Origin: Sphingomonas sp. BK580
Lineage (GTDB): Bacteria; Pseudomonadota; Alphaproteobacteria; Sphingomonadales; Sphingomonadaceae
NCBI RefSeq assembly: GCF_014194975.1
Contig: NZ_JACIAY010000012.1
Location: 62,001-126,000, forward strand
Length of the DNA stretch: 64,000 bases
Reading direction: 5' to 3'
In this document: piece by piece, positions 31,040 to 39,982 of the stretch
Layout of the letters: each line of letters opens with the position of its first letter
How positions within the stretch are numbered: the stretch's first letter is position 1
The notes under the pieces: generated by a model
Database searches by the model: none
What the model was told of the DNA's origin: nothing
Seen by the model: only the letters and a program-made list of their open reading frames with translations
Program-made: the position numbers and the translations under genes

Positions 31040-31783
31040 ATGCAAATTTCAGCAACACTCAGCAGCGCGGCCAACGCCACACCCTCGTCGCCGGCGCTCG
31101 GCTCGGTTCGTCAAGCTGGCGAGACGAAGACCAGAGACGCGTCCGCGACGCAGGCGTCCGTGTCTTCGGTCGACAAAGAGAGCTTCGCCGACACGGGCAA
31201 TCGCGCGCGCCAGCTGCTCGACGCTAAATATGCTGAGGCGCGCAAGGCCGGTACGCGCATCAAGTACGACATGTCGGAGCAAGGCGTGCGCGCCGACTTC
31301 TCATCGTTCTCCGATCAGGAACTCGCCTCGATCGCATTGAACCGCAATCACCAGTTCACCGACGACGAGAGTGGGTGGGCGAGAGGTGAATTCACCGAGC
31401 GTGCGCGCGTCGCCCTTGCGCCATTCGACAATGACGTCATGCATCGCTTTGATCGTCGCGGCATGGTCCTGGCGGTCAACGTGCTTTATAACAGTGCGAC
31501 ACCGGAAGTGCGTGAGGCACTCCGCTGGGACGAGGCGATGATGGCCTCGGGCGCCGAAATGCTGGCGCGCGACACGAAGGACTTTGGTCCGATCGATCGT
31601 CAGTCGGTAGCGCAGCTCGTGCTCGGTACGCGTTCCACCGGTCGTCCGTTGGGGATCGACTTCCTCAACAAAGGCGAGAACTTCAACTTCGATTGGTCGC
31701 CGTTGTTCTACACGCCGGCCACCTTCGCGAGGAAGGACGCGGCACCCGCGGAGGAGCCGAGCAGCGCCGGGTCGAAGCACTGA
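31040..31783 (+). CDS. Protein of unknown function, second gene of a two-gene cassette
   Basis: 247 residues, no signal peptide. The first ~45 residues are Ser/Ala/Thr-rich and probably unstructured. A helical domain follows (FADTGNRARQLLDAKYAEAR, then SFSDQELASIALNRNHQFTD). The SDQELASIALN...F element resembles a short helical motif I have seen in uncharacterised alphaproteobacterial proteins, but I cannot name a family. ACGGAGGTAACA gives a good ribosome site before ATG 31040. It follows the secreted-protein gene by 28 bp and a strong hairpin ends the pair, so the two are likely co-transcribed. Confidence 0.7.
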   Translation: MQISATLSSAANATPSSPALGSVRQAGETKTRDASATQASVSSVDKESFADTGNRARQLLDAKYAEARKAGTRIKYDMSEQGVRADFSSFSDQELASIALNRNHQFTDDESGWARGEFTERARVALAPFDNDVMHRFDRRGMVLAVNVLYNSATPEVREALRWDEAMMASGAEMLARDTKDFGPIDRQSVAQLVLGTRSTGRPLGIDFLNKGENFNFDWSPLFYTPATFARKDAAPAEEPSSAGSKH

Positions 31784-31789
31784 GCCGCG

Positions 31790-31822
31790 CGCCGCGGCGG
31801 GCGCGTGCCCGTCGCGGCGTTT
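31790..31822 (+). terminator. Terminator of the two-gene cassette
   Basis: CGCCGCGGCGGGC (31790-31802) pairs with GCCCGTCGCGGCG (31807-31819) through 13 pairs, one of them G-U, around a GCGT loop, then TTT. It begins 7 bp after the stop codon at 31783. Confidence 0.7.
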
Positions 31823-31893
31823 CGGCAAGCAAGCAGGATGGACGCCGGCGCCTCGGCCGATCGCACGAGCGGCGACCACCGCCCGCCGCGGCC

Positions 31894-32514
31894 TCAGCGC
31901 ACCCGCGAGAAATAGCGGACGAGCACCCCGCCGTCGGGGTGGTGCGGCGTGGCGCTGGCGACCTGCGTCTGCGCCACCGCCAGCGCCGAGCGGTGCGCGG
32001 GATCGAGCAGGTCGGCGCGCTGGAGCGCCTCTTCCGCGACGCGGCGGTTGCTCGCGCTGGCCTCGGGCGCGACCGCGGCGACCAGCTCGCACAGCGTAGC
32101 GCCACACCGCACCTGCGCGGGAACGCGCGCGTCGAGATAGGGAACGGCACGCGTCGCCTCCGCGATCGCGCGCTCGTTCTCCGTCGCCCAGCGCGCGTCG
32201 CGCGGCTCGGCCGCGAGCCGGCGGTGGAAGGCGGCGGTGCTCGCCGCGAGCGGTACGACCTCGTCCCCGGCGAGCAGGTCGGCGAGCAGCGCGTCGCCCG
32301 TCGCGGAAGGGGAGGGCGGCGCGATCGGCGCGGATGACGGCGATGGCGCGGGCGGAACGGTTACGGCGAGCGGCGTCGTCGAGCCGGCGCCCCGCACGAC
32401 GCGGATCGACACGTTCGACGCGCGCGGTCCGCGGGACGAGCCCACGCTCAGGCTGATTGCCAGTAGGAGCGCCGCCGTCGACGCCGCGGCGATCAGCAGG
32501 TGTCGGGTTCGCAT
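31894..32514 (-). CDS. Hypothetical membrane-anchored protein
   Basis: 206 residues. GGAGGAAAGCGG directly before ATG 32514 is a near-ideal ribosome site and decides the start. One N-terminal hydrophobic helix (LLIAAASTAALLLAISLSV) acts as signal or anchor. A Pro/Ser-rich linker follows, then a helical C-terminal domain with two cysteines (RCGATLCELV) that could form a disulfide outside the membrane. I do not recognise the family; its position beside the FAD-oxidoreductase/membrane protein operon (divergent) may be fortuitous. Confidence 0.7.
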   Translation of the reverse strand: MRTRHLLIAAASTAALLLAISLSVGSSRGPRASNVSIRVVRGAGSTTPLAVTVPPAPSPSSAPIAPPSPSATGDALLADLLAGDEVVPLAASTAAFHRRLAAEPRDARWATENERAIAEATRAVPYLDARVPAQVRCGATLCELVAAVAPEASASNRRVAEEALQRADLLDPAHRSALAVAQTQVASATPHHPDGGVLVRYFSRVR

Positions 32515-32690
32515 CCGCTTTCCTCCGGCCGCGCCGACGCGCGGACAGGTCGAGCGCACCTGAAGCGCGCATCGCGGTCAAGCCGCCGCTGACCCGCGCT
32601 GAACGGGCGCGCGGACTTCACCGTTAACCACCCCTCAACCAAATTCCGTCATCCCCTCGCCATCACGGGTCACAGGATCGGGCGAGGGTG

Positions 32691-34241
32691 ATGACGGCGA
32701 TCGGCGCGACTTCTGCGGCACAGACGGGCGAGACGGTGGACGTCGCCATCATCGGCGCCGGCCCGGCGGGGCTGACCGCCGCCTATCTGCTCACCAAAGC
32801 GGGCTACAGCGTCGCGGTGCTGGAGAAGGACCAGCGCTACGTCGGCGGGATCAGCCGCACCGTCGAGCACCAGGGCTTCCGCTTCGACATCGGCGGCCAC
32901 CGCTTCTTCTCCAAGTCGAAGGACGTCGTCGATCTCTGGAACGAGATCCTGCCGCACGACTTCATCGAGCGCCCGCGGATGAGCCGCATCTATTACGAGG
33001 GCAAGTTCTACAGCTACCCGCTGCGCGCGTTCGAGGCGCTGGGGCATCTCGGCATCGTCCGCTCGGCGCTGTGCATGGCCAGCTTCGCCAAGGCGCGGCT
33101 GCTGCCGCGGCGCCGCGTGCGCAGCTTCGAGGACTGGACCGTCAACGCCTTCGGTCACAAGCTCTACTCGATCTTCTTCAAGACCTATACCGAGAAGGTA
33201 TGGGGCATGCCGTGCGACGAGATGAGCGCCGATTGGGCGGCGCAGCGGATCAAGGGTCTGTCGCTCGGCAAGGCGGTGATCGACGGGGTCAAGCGCTCGC
33301 TCGGGCTCAACAAGCGCCCCAACGACGGGATGCAGGCCAAGACCCTGCTCGAGAATTTCCGCTACCCGCGGCTCGGGCCGGGGATGATGTGGGAGGCGGC
33401 GCGCGACCGCGTCGTCGAGCGCGGCGGGCGGGTGCTGATGGGCCATTCGCTGCGCCAGCTCCACCACCATGCGGCGAGCGGGCGCTGGACGGTGAGCGCC
33501 GACACCGACGCCGGTATCGCCACGGTCAACACCGCGCACGTGATCTCCTCGGCGCCGATGCGCGAGCTCGCCAGCCGGCTCCACCCGCTGCCGGCGGCGT
33601 TGCCCGAGGCGGCCAACCTGAAATATCGCGACTTCCTCACCGTCGCGCTGATGATCCGCTCACCCGAGCTGTTCCCGGACAATTGGATCTACATCCACGA
33701 TCCCAAGGTGAAGGTCGGCCGCATCCAGAACTTCCGCTCCTGGTCGCCCGAGATGGTGCCCGATCCCGCGATCGCGTGCGTCGGCCTGGAGTATTTCTGT
33801 TTCGAGGGCGACGGGCTGTGGACCTCGAGCGACGAGCAGCTGGTCGCGCTGGCGACGCGCGAGATGGCCGCGCTGGGGCTGTGCGACCCGTCGCACGTCG
33901 TCGGCGGCACCGTGGTGCGGCAGGAGAAGGCCTATCCCGTCTACGACGAGGATTACGCGCAGAACGTCGACATGCTGCGGCGCGAGCTGGAGGGCCGCTA
34001 CCCGACGCTCCACTGCGTCGGCCGCAACGGCATGCATCGCTACAACAACCAGGACCACGCGATGATGACCGCGATGCTGACGGTCCGCAACATCCAGGCC
34101 GGCGCGCGCGTGTACGACACCTGGGCGGTCAACGAGGACGCCGAATATCACGAGAGCGGGCGCGAGGGCGAGGCCGCGGCGCTGTCCAGCCTGCGCCAGG
34201 TGCCCGAGCGGCTCGGCGCGGACGTGCGCCGCGCGGCATGA
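32691..34241 (+). CDS. FAD-dependent amine-oxidase/UDP-galactopyranose-mutase-like oxidoreductase
   Basis: 516 residues. The dinucleotide-binding motif [17 protein letters not shown] near residue 18 and [24 protein letters not shown] are typical of the NAD(P)/FAD family that includes HemY-like proteins and UDP-galactopyranose mutases. FVxxYxxKVWG-like text ([14 protein letters not shown]) and [15 protein letters not shown] at the C-terminus bind flavin in relatives. These enzymes often occur in glycan loci. The next gene, a polytopic GT-C-like protein, starts 4 bp downstream, so the two are co-transcribed. ATG 32691 is used rather than GTG 32688. Confidence 0.85.
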   Translation: MTAIGATSAAQTGETVDVAIIGAGPAGLTAAYLLTKAGYSVAVLEKDQRYVGGISRTVEHQGFRFDIGGHRFFSKSKDVVDLWNEILPHDFIERPRMSRIYYEGKFYSYPLRAFEALGHLGIVRSALCMASFAKARLLPRRRVRSFEDWTVNAFGHKLYSIFFKTYTEKVWGMPCDEMSADWAAQRIKGLSLGKAVIDGVKRSLGLNKRPNDGMQAKTLLENFRYPRLGPGMMWEAARDRVVERGGRVLMGHSLRQLHHHAASGRWTVSADTDAGIATVNTAHVISSAPMRELASRLHPLPAALPEAANLKYRDFLTVALMIRSPELFPDNWIYIHDPKVKVGRIQNFRSWSPEMVPDPAIACVGLEYFCFEGDGLWTSSDEQLVALATREMAALGLCDPSHVVGGTVVRQEKAYPVYDEDYAQNVDMLRRELEGRYPTLHCVGRNGMHRYNNQDHAMMTAMLTVRNIQAGARVYDTWAVNEDAEYHESGREGEAAALSSLRQVPERLGADVRRAA

Positions 34242-34245
34242 CACG

Positions 34246-36282
34246 ATGATCCTGCGGCGGCATCCCGCCGCGCCGGTGCTCGCCGGCTGGCTGCTGACGT
34301 CGCTGCTGCTTCTGGCGGCGAGCTGGGACTCGATCCGAGTGCGGCTGTTCCTCGACGCCGACGACGCGATGCGGCTGCTCGAGGTGCGCGACTGGCTCGG
34401 CGGGCAGGGCTGGTTCGACGTCGCGCAGCACCGGCTCAACCGCGGCGACTTCCCGATGCACTGGTCGCGGCTGGTCGACCTGCCGCTGGCGGGCGCGATG
34501 CTGGCGCTGCGCCCGCTGCTGGGCGCGGGCGGCGCCGAGCGCGTGGCGCTGGTGCTGGTGCCGCTGCTGACGCTGCTGGCGGTGACCGCGCTCGCGGCGC
34601 TGCTGACGCGTCGGCTCGCCGGGCGCGCGCGCGTGCCGTACGCGGTGCTGCTGGTGGCGCTCGCCTCGCCGCTCCTGTTCCAGCTGCGCCCGCTGCGGAT
34701 CGACCATCACGGCTGGCAGGTCGCCGCCGCGCTCGCCGCCGCCGCGGCGCTGCTGGCGCCGCCGACGCGGCGCACCGGCGCGCTCGCGGGCGCGGCGCTG
34801 GCGGTGCTGCTGACGATCTCGCTCGAGGGGCTGCCGATCGCCGCCGCCACCGCCGGGATCGCCGCGCTCGGCTGGGTGTGGCGGCCGGCGCGCGGGGGCA
34901 TGGTGGTGACGCTCGGCTGGACGCTGGCGGGCGCGGCGAGCGCGCTCCATCTCGCCACGCGCGGGCCGCTGTGGGCGCGGCCGGCGTGCGACGCGATGGC
35001 GCCCGCGTGGCTGGCGGTGCTGTGGGTCGCCGCGGCGGGCTTGACGGTCGCGGTGGGCGTGGGGCTATCGGTGGCGGGCCGTGCGCGCGCCTCCGCTCCT
35101 CCGTCCTCCCGGACGTGCTTCGATGTCTCTGGGTTTGGACCTGGGTCGCTCGTCACGCCCGATGTCAGAGGCGGAGTGGCGGGATCGGACACATTTCTCC
35201 CCTTCAGGGGCGAGGCAGGGGGTGGGGCGCCGCCGCGTCCGCTGCGCTCGCGGCGAGCTCCCACCCCGACCCCATGGGGGAGGCGCTCAGCGCTAGCTCT
35301 TCCGTTCGCAGGAACACCGGTGCAGCTCGCGCTCCGTCTCGTCCTGCTCGCGCTCGCGGGCGGGGCCGCCGCGGCGACATTGCTCCTGCTCGCCCCCGGC
35401 TGCCTCGCGGGACCGTTCGCGACGCTGCCGCCGCTGGTCTATCGCCTCTGGTATCTCAGCGTGCTCGAGGGCCGGCCCGTGTGGGACCAGCCGCCCGCGC
35501 TCGCCGCCGCCGCGATCGGGCTGCCGCTCGCCGGGCTCGCCGGCACCGCCTTGGCGCTGCTTCGCCTGCCGCCGCGCCCGCTGACCGCCGCCCCGCGCGA
35601 GCGCTGGTGGCTCTACCTGCTGCTGCTGCTCGCCGCGACCGTGATCGCCCTGTGGGTGAGCCGCGCCGCCGCCACCGCCAACGCGCTCGCGGTGCCCGGC
35701 GCCGCGGTGCTGCTCGCGACGCTGCTGGCGCGCGCGCGCCGCCTCACCGCGCCGCTGCCGCGCACGCTGGCGACGCTCGGCGCGCTGCTGCTCGCCTCGC
35801 CCGGCCAGGTCGCGGCCGCCGCGCTGCTGCTCGTGCCCGGCCCGGTCGAGCGCGCGCGCGGCGACTCGCGCCGCCCGAGCTGCGCCGCCGCCACCGACGT
35901 GCGCGCGCTCGCCGCGCTGCCGCCCGGCAGCGTGTTCGCGCCGCTCGACCTCACCCCCGAGCTGCTGGTGAGCACGCGCCATCGCGCGATCGCGGGCGGC
36001 TATCACCGCGGCGCGCGCGCGATGGAGCGGGTGCTGCTCGGCTTCACGCTGCCGCCCGCGCGCGCGCGCGCGATCGTGGCGGCGAGCGGCGCCGATTACC
36101 TCGCCGCCTGCCCCGGCCTGCCCGAGCTGGCGCAATACCGCTCCGCCGCCCCGGACGGCCTGTGGGCGCGGCTGGAGCGCGGCGAGCGGGTCGCGTGGCT
36201 GGCGCCGCTGCCCGTGCGCGGTCCCGTGCTCGCCTGGCGGGTGGTGCGCGACCCCTTGCCCGCGGGGGCCGCGCGCCACTAA
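34246..36282 (+). CDS. Polytopic membrane protein resembling GT-C glycosyltransferases, carrying a repeat-derived segment
   Basis: 678 residues and about a dozen hydrophobic helices. Near the N-terminus, in the first outer loop, DADDAMRLLEVRDWL gives the acidic DxD-like motif used by GT-C enzymes such as STT3, which take sugars from polyprenol carriers; FPMHWSRLVDLPLAG and LRIDHHGWQ are further loop motifs. A family assignment is inferred. Residues about 280-355 are Pro/Arg/Gly-rich, unlike the rest, and correspond to a MITE-like repeat (35194-35285) with extra flanking DNA, read through in frame between two membrane segments. This may enlarge a loop without destroying the gene. The start lies 4 bp after the FAD oxidoreductase stop. 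Confidence 0.75.
   Translation: MILRRHPAAPVLAGWLLTSLLLLAASWDSIRVRLFLDADDAMRLLEVRDWLGGQGWFDVAQHRLNRGDFPMHWSRLVDLPLAGAMLALRPLLGAGGAERVALVLVPLLTLLAVTALAALLTRRLAGRARVPYAVLLVALASPLLFQLRPLRIDHHGWQVAAALAAAAALLAPPTRRTGALAGAALAVLLTISLEGLPIAAATAGIAALGWVWRPARGGMVVTLGWTLAGAASALHLATRGPLWARPACDAMAPAWLAVLWVAAAGLTVAVGVGLSVAGRARASAPPSSRTCFDVSGFGPGSLVTPDVRGGVAGSDTFLPFRGEAGGGAPPRPLRSRRAPTPTPWGRRSALALPFAGTPVQLALRLVLLALAGGAAAATLLLLAPGCLAGPFATLPPLVYRLWYLSVLEGRPVWDQPPALAAAAIGLPLAGLAGTALALLRLPPRPLTAAPRERWWLYLLLLLAATVIALWVSRAAATANALAVPGAAVLLATLLARARRLTAPLPRTLATLGALLLASPGQVAAAALLLVPGPVERARGDSRRPSCAAATDVRALAALPPGSVFAPLDLTPELLVSTRHRAIAGGYHRGARAMERVLLGFTLPPARARAIVAASGADYLAACPGLPELAQYRSAAPDGLWARLERGERVAWLAPLPVRGPVLAWRVVRDPLPAGAARH
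35194..35285. repeat. MITE-like repeat, copy 3, inside a coding sequence
   Basis: The left end TTCTCCCCTTCAGGGGCGAG and the inverted right end (reverse complement CGCCTCCCCCATGGGGTCGG), each followed by GGGGTGGG, match the element at 8627-8795. The reading frame of the membrane-protein gene stays open throughout. A partial TTCGCAGGAAC arm, as in 58215-58294, lies just downstream at about 35304. Confidence 0.6.
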
Positions 36283-36292
36283 GGCGCTCGCG

Positions 36293-37993
36293 ATGCAGGC
36301 AGACCGGCTCCATTGGTGGCAGACGCGGTGGTTCGTGCTCGCCGCCATGGTGGCGGCGTGCGTGCCGCTGCTGTGGCCCGACATCCCCCCGATCGTCGAC
36401 CTGCCCGGCCACATGGGGCGCTACCGCGTCCAGCTCGACCGCGGCGCGCACCCGTGGCTGACCGACTGGTACCGGTTCCGCTGGTCGCTGATCGGCAACC
36501 TCGGTGTCGACCTGCTGATCGAGCCGCTCGCGCCGCTCATCGGGCTGGAGCCGGCGGTCAAGCTGATCATCCTCACCGTCCCCGCGCTCACCGTCGGCGG
36601 GCTGCTGTGGATCGCGCGCGAGGTGCATGGGCGCATCCCGCCGACGGCGCTGTTCGCGTTGCCACTCGCCTACGGCTATCCGTTCCACTTCGGCTTCGTG
36701 AACTTCGCGCTGTCGATGGCCTGGGCGCTGTGCCTGTTCGGGCTGTGGCTGCGGCTGGCGCGGCAGGGGCGCTTCGGGCTGCGCGCGCTGCTGTTCGTGC
36801 CGCTCTCGTGCATCCTGTGGGTGTGTCACACCTTCGGCTGGGGCGTCTTGGGTGTGCTGGCCTTCTCGAGCGAGCTGATCCGCCAGCACGACCTGCGTAG
36901 CGCGCGCGCCGCGGGTTGGCTGGAGAGCTGGGTGCGCGCCGGCCTGGGCTGCGTGCCGCTGGCGCTGCCGATGGTGCTGATGGTGGCGTGGCGCTCGGGC
37001 GCCGACGTCACCGGGCAGACCGCCGACTTCTTTTACTGGAACACCAAGATCGCCTGGATCGTGATGGCGCTGCGCGACCGCTGGATGTGGTTCGACGTCG
37101 CCAGCATGGCGGTGATCTACCTGGTGCTGTTCAAGGCGGTGCGCGACCCGCGGATGGGCTATTCGCGCCACCTCGGCCTCTCGGCGCTGTTCATGCTGCT
37201 GGTGTACATCCTGCTGCCGCGCATCGTCTTCGGCTCGGCCTATGCCGATATGCGGATGGCGCCTTTCATGGTGGCGGTGGCGGTGATCGCGATCCGGCCC
37301 AAGCCCGGTGCCGACCTGCGCCACGCCGCTCTGCTCGCGGCGGCGGGGCTGAGCTTCTACGGGGTGCGCCTCGCGGCGACGACGATCAGCTTCGCGCGCT
37401 TCGACGCCGACTATGACGCGGAGCTCGCCGCGCTGCCGCACGTGCCGATCGGGGCGCGGCTGATCAGCTTCGTCGGGCACAATTGTGTCAACGCCTGGCG
37501 CATGTCGCGGCTGGAGCATCTGCCCGCGATCGCGCTGGAGCGGCGGCTCGCCTATACCGACGACCAATGGTCGATGGCGGGGGCGCAGCTGCTCACCGTC
37601 CATTACCCCGATGCCGGGCCCTATGCGCACGATCCGACGCAGATCGTCACCTCGGTCAAATGCCCGTACGAGTGGTGGCGGCCGGCCAATTACGCGTTGG
37701 CGCGCTTCCCGCGCGACGCCTTCGACTACGTCTGGCTGATCCGCCCGCCGGCGTACAACCCGCGCTTCACCGCCGGGCTGGTGCCGGTGTGGCGCTCGCC
37801 GACGAGCAACTCGGTGCTGTTCCGCGTCGACCATGACGCGCCCGCGATCGACGCCAGCGACGAGGAGCTGGGCGTGCCCAAGTGGCTGATCGAGCGGATG
37901 CAGCGTCGCCGCGAGCGGCTTGAGCGGCTGCGCGAGCGGCAGGAGCGCGAACAGGAGCGGCTAGAGCGGTTGCGGGTGGAGCAGGAGCGGTAG
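36293..37993 (+). CDS. Polytopic membrane protein with a charged C-terminal coiled coil
   Basis: 566 residues, about ten hydrophobic helices (for example FVLAAMVAACVPLLW and LIILTVPALTVGGLLWIA), with a loop motif DLPGHMGRYRVQLD. The last ~45 residues (from about 520) are almost only Arg, Glu, Leu and Gln in an RxERLER pattern, a strong cytoplasmic coiled coil. It follows the GT-C-like gene by 10 bp. A role in glycan or envelope assembly is inferred from the operon. I do not recognise the family by name. Confidence 0.75.
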   Translation: MQADRLHWWQTRWFVLAAMVAACVPLLWPDIPPIVDLPGHMGRYRVQLDRGAHPWLTDWYRFRWSLIGNLGVDLLIEPLAPLIGLEPAVKLIILTVPALTVGGLLWIAREVHGRIPPTALFALPLAYGYPFHFGFVNFALSMAWALCLFGLWLRLARQGRFGLRALLFVPLSCILWVCHTFGWGVLGVLAFSSELIRQHDLRSARAAGWLESWVRAGLGCVPLALPMVLMVAWRSGADVTGQTADFFYWNTKIAWIVMALRDRWMWFDVASMAVIYLVLFKAVRDPRMGYSRHLGLSALFMLLVYILLPRIVFGSAYADMRMAPFMVAVAVIAIRPKPGADLRHAALLAAAGLSFYGVRLAATTISFARFDADYDAELAALPHVPIGARLISFVGHNCVNAWRMSRLEHLPAIALERRLAYTDDQWSMAGAQLLTVHYPDAGPYAHDPTQIVTSVKCPYEWWRPANYALARFPRDAFDYVWLIRPPAYNPRFTAGLVPVWRSPTSNSVLFRVDHDAPAIDASDEELGVPKWLIERMQRRRERLERLRERQEREQERLERLRVEQER

Positions 37994-38020
37994 GGCTGCC
38001 GGGTAGGTGACGCTGCAACT

Positions 38021-38040
38021 CCTCCCCGCGAGCGGGGAGG
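38021..38040. terminator. Bidirectional hairpin between convergent genes
   Basis: CCTCCCCGC and GCGGGGAGG form a perfect 9-bp stem with a 2-nt turn (or 8 bp with a 4-nt loop). It lies between the membrane-protein gene and the acetyltransferase-like gene on the other strand. A near copy is at 51814-51830. Confidence 0.5.
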
Positions 38041-38049
38041 ATCGGCGCT

Positions 38050-39180
38050 TCATCCCCGCCGGAAGGGCGTCATCTCTCCCAGGAACTCCTGCTCCTGCGC
38101 CACCGCGGCGCGCTCGCGCACGAGGAAGTCCGCCACCGCCCGGCGGAACGACGGGTCGGGGAGGTAATGCGCGGACCACGTCGGCACCGGGACATAGCCG
38201 CGGGCAAGCTTGTGCTCGCCCTGCGCGCCCGCCTCCACCGTCTTCAGCCCGCGCGCGATCGCGGCGTCGATCGCCTGGTAGTAGCACAGCTCGAAGTGGA
38301 GGAACGGCACCTCCTCGGTGCAGCCCCAGTAGCGGCCGTACAGCGCGTCGTCGCCGATCAGGTTGAGCGCGCCCGCGATCGGCACGCCGTCGCGCTCGGC
38401 CAGGATCAGCAGCACGCGCTCGCCCAGCGCCGCGCCGAGCAGCGGGAAGAAGGCGCGGGTGAGATAGGGGCGACCCCATTTGCGGCTGCCGGTGTCCTGG
38501 TAGAAGCGCCAGAACGCGTCCCACTCGCGCTGCCCGATCGCGGCGCCGCTGAGATGGCGGATCGTCAGCCCCTCCACCGCGGCGGCGCGCTCCTTGCGGA
38601 TCGCCTTGCGCTTGCGGCTGGCGAGCGCGCCGAGGAAGTCGTCGAAGCTGGCAAAGCCCTGGTTCTGCCAGTGATATTGCGTGCCCTCGCGGATCAGCCA
38701 GCCGGCGCGTTCGAACCGCGCGATCTGGTCGGGCGCGACGAAGGTGGCGTGCGCGGAGGAGAGATCGTGGCGGTCGGTCACCGCCTCCAGCGCGGCGATC
38801 AGCGCGGGTGCCGCGTCGGGGTCGCGCAGCAGCAGCCGCGCCCCCGGCACCGGGGTGAAGGGCACCGCGACCTGGAGCTTGGGGTAATAAGCGCCGCCGG
38901 CGCGCTCCCACGCGTCGGCCCAGCCGTGGTCGAAGACATATTCGCCCTGGCTGTGGCTCTTGGCATAGGCCGGCGCGATCGCCGCCGGGGCACCGTCGGC
39001 GCCGTCGACCACGATGGGGATCGGCTGCCAGCCGCTGCGCCCGCCGACGCTGCCGGACTCCTCCAGTGCGCTGAGGAAGGCGTGGCCGAGGAAGGGGTTG
39101 GCGGTGCCGGCGCAGGCGTCCCACTGGTCGGCGGGGAGGGCGCCGACCCCCTCGGCGATTCGCGCGGTGAGCGAGGTCAT
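38050..39180 (-). CDS. GNAT/FemAB-like acyltransferase (DUF482 type)
   Basis: 376 residues. The opening (LPADQWDACAGTANPFLGHAFL), the middle YHWQNQGFASFDDFLGALASRKRK, and the GNAT-like ending (LYGRYWGCTEEVPFLHFELCYYQAI, then GAQGEHKLARGYVP) match the conserved DUF482 proteins, sometimes called peptidoglycan-biosynthesis acetyltransferases. It would be soluble and might attach an acyl or aminoacyl group. Substrate unknown. Length is normal for the family. Confidence 0.8.
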   Translation of the reverse strand: MTSLTARIAEGVGALPADQWDACAGTANPFLGHAFLSALEESGSVGGRSGWQPIPIVVDGADGAPAAIAPAYAKSHSQGEYVFDHGWADAWERAGGAYYPKLQVAVPFTPVPGARLLLRDPDAAPALIAALEAVTDRHDLSSAHATFVAPDQIARFERAGWLIREGTQYHWQNQGFASFDDFLGALASRKRKAIRKERAAAVEGLTIRHLSGAAIGQREWDAFWRFYQDTGSRKWGRPYLTRAFFPLLGAALGERVLLILAERDGVPIAGALNLIGDDALYGRYWGCTEEVPFLHFELCYYQAIDAAIARGLKTVEAGAQGEHKLARGYVPVPTWSAHYLPDPSFRRAVADFLVRERAAVAQEQEFLGEMTPFRRG

Positions 39181-39274
39181 CGCTGCCTAAGTTAGGCGCG
39201 AGCGGGCGGGGGTTAAAGGACGGAGGCGCGGTGGGCGCGGTTTCCGCCGGCGGTTCGGTGCCGTCGCTCACCCC

Positions 39275-39321
39275 GCGCGCCACCGTCATCCCGCGTCAGG
39301 CCCGGGATGACGGTGGCGCGC
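39275..39321. repeat. Perfect 19-bp inverted repeat
   Basis: GCGCGCCACCGTCATCCCG (39275-39293) is the exact reverse complement of 39303-39321, with a 9-nt loop. It sits 73 bp past the ridA stop codon, so it could terminate that transcript. The CCGTCATCCCG core also occurs in the REP-like pair at 7437-7535. Confidence 0.6.
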
Positions 39322-39393
39322 AGGTCGTCGCGACGGCCGCGACTACGTCCGCCGAGTCGGACGGGCTCGCGGAAGCGACCGGCGCGGCCCCGC

Positions 39394-39864
39394 TCAGAGC
39401 GACGCGGCGACCTCGACGATGGCGTCGACTTCGACCGCGGCGCCGAGCGGCAGCGCCGCCACGCCCACCGCCGAGCGCGCGTGCTTGCCGGCGTCGCCGA
39501 ACAGCTTGACCATCAGCTCGCTGGCGCCGTTGGCGACCTTCGGCTGGTCGGTGAAGTCGGCGGTGGAGTTGACGAACACGCCCAGCTTCACCACCCGCGT
39601 GACCTGCTCGAGCGAGCCGAGATGCGCCTTGAGCTGCGCCACCAGCATCAGCGCGCAGCGCTGCGCCGCGTCCTGGCCCTGCTCGAGCGAGACGTCGTCG
39701 CCGAGCCGACCGGTGACGACCGCGCCGTCCCTGAAGGGCAGCTGGCCCGAGACGTGGAGGAACCCGCCCGCGGCGACGACGGGGACGTAGGCGGCCACCG
39801 GGGCGGCGGCCTGGGGCAGCGTCAGGCCGAGCTCGGCGAGCGCGCGGTCGATACGATCGGTCAT
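39394..39864 (-). CDS. RidA-family protein (YjgF/YER057c/UK114, long sub-type)
   Basis: 156 residues, about 25 longer than E. coli RidA, with an N-terminal helix (RIDRALAELGLTLPQ) typical of the alphaproteobacterial branch. The family signature HVSGQLPFRDG and the C-terminal ARSAVGVAALPLGAAVEVDAI are visible. The canonical catalytic Arg of imine deaminases (in R-x-x-V/x) aligns with HARSAVGV. It probably detoxifies enamine or imine intermediates. The next gene on the strand is a HAD hydrolase 118 bp upstream. Confidence 0.85.
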   Translation of the reverse strand: MTDRIDRALAELGLTLPQAAAPVAAYVPVVAAGGFLHVSGQLPFRDGAVVTGRLGDDVSLEQGQDAAQRCALMLVAQLKAHLGSLEQVTRVVKLGVFVNSTADFTDQPKVANGASELMVKLFGDAGKHARSAVGVAALPLGAAVEVDAIVEVAASL

Positions 39865-39982
39865 GCGCTTCCCCTGCGGCGCGCGCCCTCGCGGGTCAAG
39901 TCGGGGACGGGTCGAGGTCGATATCGCGTCCGCTTGTCGCCGGTACCTCGGTACCCCGGTGAGAAGGGCCAACCCGCCCCGG

